Shown: piece by piece, positions 34,301 through 41,500 of the stretch | Layout of the letters: each line of letters opens with the position of its first letter | Position numbering within the stretch: position 1 is the stretch's first letter | NCBI GenBank assembly: GCA_946811185.2 | Contig: OX328107.1 | Location: 27,611,587 to 27,675,586, forward strand | DNA: 64,000 bases | Source of the DNA: Hippopus hippopus | Lineage: Eukaryota; Mollusca; Bivalvia; Cardiida; Cardiidae | Direction: 5' to 3' | The notes under the pieces: generated by a model | The model's database searches: none | Seen by the model: only the letters and a program-made list of their open reading frames with translations | What the model was told of the DNA's origin: nothing | Translations under genes and position numbers: made by a program

Positions 34301-35133
34301 TTCTTAACATTAGAGGAGACATTCATGCCTATTTCAATCACTTACATCATTTCTGCTCTTGTTCATTAAATGTCATGTCATGGAAAAAGGGGGCTTGACA
34401 AATATTTTCATTATGGACCAATATCTCTTTCACTACAGGACAAAATGTAATTAAACTTCATCTTCATTAAGCCTCAGACAATAGTTATTTGATTTTATTT
34501 CATGTAATGCCATGTCATGAAAAAAGGGGGCTAAATGTATAATTTCATTATGGACAAATAACAATTAATTCACCCATTTGTCCGCCTGGACAGATATCTT
34601 CTAAAGTCCTTGACGAACATTTATGAAACTTCATGCATGTCTTCCTTAGGATAGTCTGTTGATTCAATTTTCTTTTATATATAATGACGTGTCATGGAAA
34701 AAGGGGGCTTGATGTATATTTTCATCATTTGTTTTCATTTAATGAAATGCAATGTTGTGGTAAAAGGGGACTTAATGTATAATCTCATTATGGACCGCTT
34801 ATATATTTTTCATTTAATGAAATGCTTTGCCATGGAAAAAGGGGGCTTAATGTGTAATTTTACCATGGACCATTAACAAAAAAGCCACATGTTCATACAA
34901 CACACAATACCTCTAATATGTTTGTATCAAAAAAGGTCTTTTTTGGTGGGGGGGGGGGGGGAAATATCATTTCAACGAAATTGCTTGTTGTTAATGAAAT
35001 GATTCACAGTTAAAACCTATTTGCTAGCATATTTCTAGCATCACCTTCTATTAGTACTTTCAGTACTTTGATTTTATTTCTCTTCTTTTTTTGTCTTTTC
35101 CAGGATTTCTTGATGAAATACAGTCCCTATTAA
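18693..35133 (+). CDS. bHLH transcription factor, TCFL5/SOHLH-like (six exons)
   Basis: Joined exons 18693-19300, 21781-21958, 23105-23263, 23938-24134, 25715-25856 and 35104-35133 give 1,314 bases, 437 residues plus a stop. All introns are GT-AG with compatible phases. The first ~360 residues are acidic and Ser/Thr/Asn-rich with no domain I recognise. The bHLH spans about 370-420: basic region with H-N-Q-K-E-R-R-R-R (the His, Glu and Arg expected for E-box reading), helix 1 to QLVP, a loop with DKTDKAT, and helix 2 to HFLKSH. The loop and basic pattern recall TCFL5, with SOHLH as second choice. Both families act in germ cells in vertebrates; a similar role here is inference. Introns are packed with MITEs, a SINE, element E and a Gypsy relic. 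An upstream Met at 18651 is possible, but AG at 18686-18687 looks like an acceptor, which favours 18693. Confidence 0.85.
19552..20847 (+). mobile_element. Element E, best copy, 145-bp internal tandem repeats
   Basis: GCTCACCTGAGC at the left is mirrored by GCTCAGGTGAGC at 20808-20819. Between them, 'gaggccacattttcag' recurs at 19661, 19806, 19951, 20096, 20241 and 20386, an exact 145-bp period, followed by degenerate units. The tail 'ggccttcatggccctcttg' recurs in the other copies. It lies in intron 1 of the bHLH gene. Repeat period and shape resemble mollusc elements with tandem cores such as pearl; that link is tentative. Confidence 0.85.
21005..21600. repeat. Two degraded family A fragments
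   Basis: 'ccagacaacaaaattctagg' to 'ttttcaaaggccttctta' (21005-21180), and 'ttttcccataatgttttcta' to 'aaattttgtcacatggtgaa' (21478-21600). They could be one copy split by unrelated sequence, or two partial copies. Confidence 0.4.
21781..21958 (+). CDS. bHLH gene, coding exon 2
   Basis: Acceptor 'tcctcttcaagcag' and donor GTATGT flank 178 bases. It completes the split Arg codon and adds 59 residues rich in Ser and Pro. Confidence 0.8.
22432..22560. repeat. Family D palindromic element
   Basis: 'attcaataaccgttcttacg' at the left, then 'agctctgattgcctaaaaca' facing 'ggtttagccaatcagaagtt'. The right terminus is lost. It is intronic to the bHLH gene. Confidence 0.55.
22700..22775 (+). repeat. 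Family B core fragment
   Basis: 'agtgtagatccaagatcagg' and 'gcactctgatcttgattacc' are what remains of the hairpin. Confidence 0.45.
23105..23263 (+). CDS. bHLH gene, coding exon 3
   Basis: Acceptor 'gcttttatttacag' and donor GTTTGT bound 159 bases (53 codons, phase 0 on both sides). Because it is phase-neutral, skipping it would keep the frame. Confidence 0.75.
23315..23512 (+). repeat. Family A MITE, intronic
   Basis: 'caactctttaccacaaaaac' to 'gtgtggtaaagagttaa', with a short hairpin at 'aaatgctagaaactagcatt'. Confidence 0.65.
23685..23775 (-). repeat. Family B fragment
   Basis: 'cactctgtgcagtctgatcc' through 'cagggctaaaaggatta' matches the end of family B in reverse. Confidence 0.4.
23938..24134 (+). 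CDS. bHLH gene, coding exon 4 (basic region)
   Basis: It follows 'ctttttatttcag' and ends before donor GTTCTG. It encodes 65 residues ending REQHNQKERRR, and the next Arg codon is split across the intron. Unspliced reading would hit TGA two codons later. Confidence 0.85.
24196..24388 (+). repeat. Family A MITE, intronic
   Basis: 'gaccaaacaatcctgagttg' to 'gtttggtaaagtgttaa'. The hairpin's second half is lost. Confidence 0.55.
24516..24994 (-). repeat. Family A MITE interrupted by a SINE
   Basis: The left part runs from 'agctctttaccaaatgccac' to about 24672 and the right part from about 24971 ('aggattgcttggtaaagg') to TTAA at 24991-24994. The SINE between them accounts for the extra length. 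Confidence 0.65.
24676..24970 (-). mobile_element. tRNA-derived SINE inside a MITE
   Basis: The body 'tgacattatttcagtaatat' and 'caaatcactggctgctttct' matches the SINE at 8.8 kb. On the minus strand 'ttgctcagtcagtaaggtaa' stands for box A. Box B is decayed. Confidence 0.65.
25496..25625 (-). repeat. Family A MITE, core and right end
   Basis: The hairpin 'aggagaaaatgctggttacc' / 'agcatttttctccttttccc' leads into 'ttgtgattgttccgtaaagg' and ATTAA. Confidence 0.65.
25715..25856 (+). CDS. bHLH gene, coding exon 5 (helix-loop-helix)
   Basis: Acceptor 'gttttttcctcatag' and donor GTATCG bound 142 bases. It encodes ARIKEACNLLRQLVP, the TDKAT loop, helix 2 and the residues up to GTQFDK. Confidence 0.85.
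25938..26030 (+). repeat. Family B fragment
   Basis: 'aatcaagatcaggctactaa' and 'gctgtttgatcttggatcta' keep only the diverged hairpin. Confidence 0.4.
26082..26294 (-). repeat. Family A MITE, intronic
   Basis: 'gactgtccaaattaagaaca' leads to the core 'aagaatgctggttaccagca' and 'tgttttgtggtaaagagttaa'. The left terminus is eroded. Confidence 0.65.
26577..26700 (+). repeat. Family A MITE, left half
   Basis: It starts TTAACCCTTTACCAAACAAC and runs to 'agaaaagaagaaaatgtt', where the hairpin collapses. Confidence 0.6.
27795..27995 (+). pseudogene. Gag-like fragment of the Gypsy relic
   Basis: About 60 residues with CEFWTFLDVVSD, FVYGLQ and KKAFELAVSMEL, the pattern of Gypsy Gag proteins just before the zinc knuckle. 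The knuckle region downstream (near 28040-28110) is frameshifted. Confidence 0.6.
28195..28408 (+). pseudogene. Retropepsin-like fragment, active-site Asp lost
   Basis: The segment IEGKDCDMEIGTGASM aligns with the usual D-T-G-A motif of retroviral-type aspartic proteases, but the catalytic Asp is Gly. It is therefore inactive by sequence. It belongs to the surrounding LTR relic. Confidence 0.6.
28690..28800 (+). pseudogene. Reverse transcriptase fragment, N-terminal part
   Basis: KPRPVQFALENKIKTELKRL followed by VDSG is the typical start of a Gypsy reverse transcriptase. A stop codon follows within a few residues. Confidence 0.55.
29025..29330. repeat. Two degraded family A fragments
   Basis: 'acattgtggcaaaaggagaa' (29047) and 'acattgtggcaataggagaa' (29200) are two cores, each with only one good arm. 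'gtctgctgcaaatgctttca' closes the second. Confidence 0.45.
29502..31096 (+). repeat. Threefold tandem duplication, ~540-bp unit with a family A MITE
   Basis: 'tggggaaacaataaacatgt' marks the units at 29521, 30061 (as gggggaaac) and 30583, giving steps of 540 and 522. Each unit holds one family A element ('ggaaggcttttg', 'gctggtaaccagcattt'), 'gtttcttatacgaataagga', and a tail 'ctcaggctagggagaagtac'. Unit 2 has its hairpin core doubled near 30155-30205. The units are near-identical, so the duplication looks recent. Confidence 0.9.
31143..31310 (+). pseudogene. Reverse transcriptase fragment, next segment
   Basis: It reads GDCKVTFNPVFDTGEYPLPT and continues ADDVF, then NEQSHEYV after two stops. 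It continues the fragment that broke off at 28.8 kb, so the sequence between was inserted later or duplicated there. Confidence 0.6.
31399..31640 (+). repeat. Head of a (tccg)n-bearing dispersed repeat
   Basis: 'ccccgccgaaggcagaggga' followed by GTCCGTCCGTCCTTCCTTCC and 'ttcgtgaaactttatatgtg', then a T run. It precedes the 162-bp array and may be its damaged head or a separate element. Confidence 0.5.
31640..34362. repeat. 162-bp tandem array, copy 1
   Basis: 'ttgtccggagcataacttt' recurs at 31681, 31843 and 32005 (period 162), and about 16 diverged units follow. Each carries 'attgacttgaaacttgg' and 'gagttatttccctttgatcg'. As 162 is 54 codons, the minus strand stays open for up to 201 residues with repeated KCCKNDDQREITQ and VELWFFRTALRII. 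There is no start context or splice evidence, so I treat it as non-coding. It ends in a tail ('gcctatttcaatcacttaca') shared with copy 2. It lies in the last intron of the bHLH gene. Confidence 0.85.
34363..34880 (+). repeat. Irregular repeats of 'atggaaaaagggggctt'
   Basis: Five spaced units with 'catggaaaaagggggctt' and 'ttcattatggacc' variants, at about 34375, 34515, 34690, 34755 and 34830. Spacing varies, so this is not a clean tandem array. Confidence 0.6.
35104..35133 (+). CDS. bHLH gene, proposed last coding exon (nine codons)
   Basis: After 'ttttttgtcttttccag' the phase-0 reading gives DFLMKYSPY and TAA, followed by AATAAA at 35139. I chose it because the acceptor is strong, the phase fits, and the basic/aromatic tail continues FDK sensibly. 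The intron before it is 9.2 kb, so a nearer unseen exon is possible. Confidence 0.6.
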   Translation, partial: DFLMKYSPY

Positions 35134-35138
35134 ACAGA

Positions 35139-35144
35139 AATAAA
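35139..35144 (+). promoter_or_regulatory. Candidate poly(A) signal of the bHLH gene
   Basis: AATAAA lies five bases after the proposed stop, giving a very short 3' UTR if used. Confidence 0.35.
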
Positions 35145-35317
35145 GACAGCAAGTTCTATACAATTGCTTTGTATTCATTCTTTTGAAACTGCTAAGCTTG
35201 TTAAATGATTGCAAGTCTAGATGACAGGTTATGACAAACTATATGTAATTTGAATTAATAGTAGTGCTTGAAATCTTTTTTGACTTTCTGTCATTCTTTT
35301 GTGGTAGTTTTTTTCTC

Positions 35318-35545
35318 TTAACCCTTATCCAAAAGAATCCAGTGTTTTTGCAACCCTGGGGTGGGAGCATTTGAAAACTTTATTGGATAAGGAGAAAGTG
35401 CTGGTAACCAGCATTTTCTCCTTTCCCGAATATGTTTTGTATTTTTTGAAGGCAAATCTCATTATTTGATCCACTTTTAATTTTTTGCCTACAAATGCTT
35501 TCAATTTGCATCAGTCTACAGCTTTGTCATTTTGTAAATGGTTGA
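35318..35545 (+). repeat. Family A MITE, near complete
   Basis: TTAACCCTTATCCAAAAGAA to 'gtcattttgtaaatggttga', with the hairpin 'aaagtgctggtaaccagcat'. Confidence 0.7.
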
Positions 35546-35779
35546 ATGAAATTTTGCCTTCTATCACATGTAGTAATAAATAAGTGTTTACCATGAAACA
35601 AAAATATCCTGTATGTAGTGTGACAACCTAACAGCAGATGGCTTTTGAAAATAGTATGACAAATGGAGAAATTCCTCATGAACGTTTCTTGTTTTGCTAC
35701 CTTGTGTCCTTTGACTCACATTACTTGTAAATTGAAGGTTTCTTTTGACTAGAGTTTCAGCTAAGCATACAGTTTCAAT

Positions 35780-36030
35780 CAAAGATCAGACTGCATGTTT
35801 TGTGCAGTCTGATCTCCATCTACAATAGTCACAAAGGCAACACTAGTTGTGAAAGGTGCTTTAGTGACATTTTTAGATAGACACAAAAGCCTCATTCTTC
35901 TATCTTCAAAACTGTTTATCTTCTCAACATTTTGAAATATATTGGACAGTGTAAATCCTGGATTAGACTGTATGTGCTATGAAGTCTGATTTTGATCAAC
36001 CAAAGCACTTGATGTTGCACTTAGCATGAT
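35780..36030 (+). repeat. Family B-like hairpin fragments
   Basis: 'caaagatcagactgcatgtt' / 'tgtgcagtctgatctccatc' at 35778-35822 is a good hairpin. A second weak copy follows at 35945-36000. Neither has intact ends. Confidence 0.5.
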
Positions 36031-38480
36031 AAGTTATTTAGCCATTTTACATCATATATATAAATGCTTGTTATAGGTTGTTATTTAAATGTATGAATAT
36101 TGTATTTGAAATAACCCCTTTCAGTTTTACTTATTGTTATTGTTTATATATGGACTGCATGAAAACACTTTATATAACAAATAATTCTGAGAGGCAGTAA
36201 TAGGTCATATAACCAGTAGTTTATTTGTTATGCTTTTTCATAGAGGTATCCAGAATTAATTCGAATGTCAAGCAGGCGTTTTGTCATGGGTTTGTTGTTA
36301 TTTCCAATTGTGCTTATTTCATATATCTTTCAAATGAAAGATGAAAATTAAAGACAATGAGTAGACTATCAGAATTTCTTCTGTATGGAAGCATTTTAGA
36401 ATACTTATGGCATGTCCCAAAACAACCAGCTGATGAGACAGAGCTATTAGGTATAAAGTTAGCTATTTAAGCACAATTTAATTTGATTAATAAGTTTCAT
36501 GGAGTTAATATAGCCCTTATCTAAAGTAATTAAAACAATGTGGTCAGGCTGGCAGGTAAAAAGACATTTGATCCTCTATGATAAAACCAGAATTCAAGTT
36601 CATTTTTCTATGCAGGTGCACAAATTTGAGTTGGGGATCACAAATCAGCACTGTATATTTTATATGGATGTTGTCAACAGTGCATCTTTTCACAGAAAAG
36701 TTTTGTCCAATATTTTCAAAAAATACAAATACTGCTTGTTCACAGTCAAAAGATTGAAACATACACAGAAACAAAGAATCTATTATAATCTGAAATTATG
36801 AATAACAAGCATTTGTTGTAATATAATAAACACCAGTGGTACTGCTTTTGTTGATACAATACTCTAGCTGGCCAGCACCTTAGATTAATTAGCCCTTGAG
36901 GAATTTGAAAGTACAGTAAAAGCTGTTAGCCTTGCTAGTATTTGACAAATTCAATAGAACTTCCAGGAAACAACTGACTTTGTAGACATATTCTTGAGGG
37001 TGTAGGCCCCATTAAAAAAGCCCCATAGGACAAAAGCCGTAATGTACAAAAGTCCCCTTGGATAATTGTCCCATGGGATATAAGACCCATGTTATTTAAC
37101 GAAGTAATACATAACAAGTAATGACTTAATATCCTCAGACTTACAACTAAGTTCAGTTTAGTGATCAATTTTTTGTGTTCTAGCAACTGAGAAACTATTG
37201 TGGTTTATGAGCTGATATATATAATCTCTTGTACTTTCCTTGTGTTTTCAAACAACCTGAGATGTAAGTGGCAATCATTTGAAGTATACTGTAAACTGAA
37301 AATGTTCGTTTTATTTAAATCTTTGCGATTTTCGTGTATCGATGAAAATTGCTATGGTATCAGCCAGTGTAAATTTAAGCCACAGTAAGGTATATTTTAC
37401 CTTGGGTCATACGGGAGTGATTGATTGTGACCCTTGTCGACATCAATGAATACCTTTTTTCCACAAAATTGACCATAATACCAGTCTAGTGGTGGCTGAT
37501 ACTGCCAATTAAACATGTTTTATCAAAGTAAAAATTGAAATTTATTAAGTTAAATAATAGTTTAGTTTTACAGTACAAAGTTAGAGTAGAAATTTTGGAA
37601 TTCTGTCTTTTAATGCTCACAGAAATTAAAACACAGGTAAGTCTCGTTTTTGGTAATTCGCAAAATTTTAGACCCGCAATAATATCCACTTTTACAGTAT
37701 GTGAACACATTAGATGAGTGGTGACTTCTGTTCTTGTATGTTATCAAAAGAACAGACAGGATTACTTGGTAACAGGTTGAACCTTATTTTCCATTGATTA
37801 TTTCTATTTTACGAGAATGTTTCAATTATGTGATTAGGTCGATCAAAGGTAAAAGGCAGTAAATAAAATATACATGCAAACTTTCAAATCAATTTCTGTT
37901 ATCTAATAACCTTTTTATCTTTGGTGGGATTCTGTAATTCTTGATTATGAGGACTGATGTTTTAATCTTCAATACTTAATCAGTCAATTAAAACCAGATT
38001 ACTCTTTAATTTTTTGTGAACATGCAGTAAAAAGCCAAAAAGGTAAAAAGATACACATTCAGTATTGGGAGTCTCTTGTTTGTTTTTCTGTTAAGTGCAT
38101 GGTGCTTTCGTCCTGTGGGTCTTTTATCTCATATGGCTTTTGTTCATACCCCATTATTGAGGCATGGATAAGCCAACATCCAGAAAAACTGGTCATTCAT
38201 TAGAAGAAAACAAAAACACACACACACACAATCAATCAATCAATACTTTAAGATAATAATGAGTTTTATATGTGTGTAATCAATTATTACATACTTAAAA
38301 GTAGATTTACATTTTAATTCTGGGGAAAATTGGGAGTTTCATACCAATTTTATCACCAATGTACCAATACTTCACTTCATAACAATAAAAAGCATTGATT
38401 CTGTCAATGTGATAAAATGATGGAAGACCAGAGAGGTTAATGAAGTTTCCAGGAGCCTAAGACTGTAAAATTAGTTTTGG
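36030..38480. other. Intergenic AT-rich stretch
   Basis: No exon or repeat family was recognised beyond a (CA)n/(ATCA)n microsatellite at 38216-38245. Small open frames near 36538-36801 are on both strands and have no codon or motif support. Confidence 0.45.
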
Positions 38481-38481
38481 A

Positions 38482-38560
38482 ATGGACATTCATGTATGGA
38501 GATGTTTTTCTGTGGCAGCAATTCTGCTACAAACATCATTTGGGAAGATAAATGGAGAAG
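38482..38560 (+). CDS. Lectin-like gene exon 1 (signal peptide)
   Basis: It starts MDIHVWRCFSVAAILLQTSF, a good signal peptide. The start context has purine at -3 and G at +4. Donor GTAAAA follows. The exon is too short to appear as a long open frame. Confidence 0.75.
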
Positions 38561-41500
38561 GTAAAATAAATTATGTATCTTCTATAATGTAGATGTATTA
38601 TTTATTCTTAATTTCTGTGATATCATGTCTGTAATATAAAAGCAGATTGATTTGTGCCGTCATCTTTAACAAGATTAGAGTAACTTTTTTCCATTACATC
38701 TCAACTCTTAGAATTCCAATGAAAACTTCATTAATTTATAAATTTTTTTTAGTCAGTGCTGTACCAGATTAGACTACACAGAATGCATGAAATTTGCCTT
38801 TTCTACCCACTAAATATATGCCATTGAATTTACTATAGGCTCTTTAATTCTTTACAAAACAAGGAAATTTTAGACTGGTCCAAATTGAAAGCATTTGTGG
38901 ACAAGAAATTAAATGTGGTAGAAATACTGGTATTTGTCTGTGAAAGCTTAGAAAATATTGTGGGAAAAGGACTTTATGACTTTGTACTACTTATAACTTA
39001 GAACAATGCAGTTGTTTTTGGCCATAGCAAGATGCCTTACTAGTAGATGTTGTAGGTGTTAATATTTATTTTGAAATACAATAAATTGGCAAGAATCATT
39101 ATAATGAAAAATACATTGTACATATATGGGCTGATTGAAAAAAAAATCGCACATAGTATGATAGTATATGATGCATGTACATGTAGGTGACTGAAAATTA
39201 TTCAAAACATTGTGAACAGCTGAATTGTCCATTCATTTTGTGTTCTTTACAGATATTTGTTGGTCAACGTTCGGAAAGTTTCAATACAAAGTGTTGACAG
39301 ATGTAGGCGGTACTAACTTTTCTAGTGCAGTGTCTGCGTGTGAAAGAGAAAACACAGCTTTGGTTAGTGTCCACTCTTTGGAAGAGGACCAGTTCTTACA
39401 GGCATTTGCGTAAGCTTTAGCATTTTTTAATATTTTTATTTTGGTTTCTTTTTCACTCCAATTAGAAGTTTGTGGTAAATAAATGGATTTTGAATTGAAC
39501 TAATTGCTGAGGCTAAACATTCAAGTACCAAGTACCAGTATCTCTACACCAAACGGCAAATTTTGAGACTTGTTCATAATGAAGGAATTTACAGGCGACA
39601 ATTTAAATGTTTTTCAAATGGAAGTTCTTGAACTTGAATAGATAGAAAACATTGTGGGGAAAAGGAGAAAATGCTGATTACCAGTATTTTCTTCTTTTCC
39701 CACAATGTTTTCAAAGGGCTTCTTTCTCGGGGTTGTTAAAACTCTTACTGTGTTGTTGGATTGTCAAACAGTTCTGTTTGATACTAGATTAATAAGTTTC
39801 GATTGAAAGCTTTGAAGTCAAGTTTCCTTGAAAAGATCTTTAATTAAAAATAAAACTAAGCATGATTTTTGAAGCTGAATTTAGTAAAACTTTGTTAAAA
39901 AAATGAGTGAAATGTTTCAAGATAGCGTGGATATTATATACTAAAAACCATAGTACTTTGATTATGACAACAGCAGATCTATTGTAATTTTACAAATGAA
40001 AACATTTTTCTCATTGTAGCATGTCACAAATTGGTGTGCCAGTCTGGATTGGACTTTACAGAAAAGGTGAAGACATGTCCTGGGTAGATGGTTCAGAGTT
40101 GAATTACATTTGTAGGAATTATAAGCGAAAGTCATATGAAGGTACATCATAGTTGATATACTCTGTGAAAAGGGGGCTTAATGCATCAGCAAAAAGTATT
40201 AATTCTTGTCAGTATGTGCAGTCTGTGCAGGCTGATATGAATCTAAACTTTTTGCAGATTGTAAATTTTTTCATGTCCAAAGAGCATTTTACATCAAGAT
40301 TTAGTTGGTTTTTGAGACATAATGGATTTTATTATTCCATAATTATGTGATGACAGGCTTGGAAAAGTGCATCATAGAGATGCATTGAACCATATTTTGT
40401 CAGAGCATGGCTTATGTCTTGGTATCTTTTACCTTAACCCTCTACCAAATGTCAAAATTTTGGACTTGTCCAATTTGAAAGCATTTGCAGGCGACAAATT
40501 AAATGTAGCTCAAAAAGGAAAAACTGTCTGAGAAAGGGTAGAAAACATTCTGGGAAAAGTAGAAAATGCTGGTTATTTCTCCTTTTCCCACAATGTTTTC
40601 AAAAGCTGTCTTCCTCAGGGTCTTGACACTTGGGATTGTGTTGTAAAGAGATAAGAATAAATGCAAAAATTTCAGCTGCTTTTACTGACAGTGTTGATCA
40701 AGATATGGATTTTTACATGTATCTTGGATCTATATTGTTTGATATATAAAGATATTCAGTAGAAAAAGTTATAAAATTTTGTAATTTCAAAATATCTTGG
40801 TCTTCTTGACTCACCTGAATTATCAGTCCCCTTTGTTTTCTATCCTACTGGTTAAATGAAACTGCTTCAGTAAGTTAACTGAACACACAGAATCACAATA
40901 CTTAATTTTGTATTTACATGGCTTTAGCCCATTACCAGACAATTGCGTGTTTTTACAGTCCTAAGGTCAAATGCTTCTGAAACATGGGAAATGTAGAAAA
41001 TCCTGGAAGCTGGCATTTTCTCCTTTTCCCACAATGTCTTCTACCCATTCAATGACAAATCTTACCATCTAATCATACCTGATTGGTTGTCTGTAAATGC
41101 TTTCAATAAGGATAGATATGAAATTTTGATGTTTGGTAAAGAGCCATACTCTTCATAAACTGTAGTTTGGCTTTTTCACATGTAGACAAGAATGTTATGT
41201 ACATATGTTTTGATGATTATTTCATGCTATTCCGTAGTTTATCATGAAATTATGGTGGATTATAAGGTTATATTTATGATAAGGTATTTCTCTAATGTCT
41301 TTTTTTTTTTTTAGCTCGCCTGAGCACAAAGTGCTCAACGTGAGCTTATGTGATCCTGATGTGTCCGTCGTTCATCGTGTGTCGTCAAAATTTACCTTGT
41401 GTGCACTCTAGAGGCCACATTTTCAGTTGGATGCTCATGAAACTTGGTCAGGATCTTTTGCTTGATACAATCTCGGACAGATTTGAAATTGGGTCATGTG

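Noticed and set aside
36538..36801. 87-codon open frame between genes
   Set aside because: It is AT-rich, open on both strands, and lacks splice signals and recognisable motifs.
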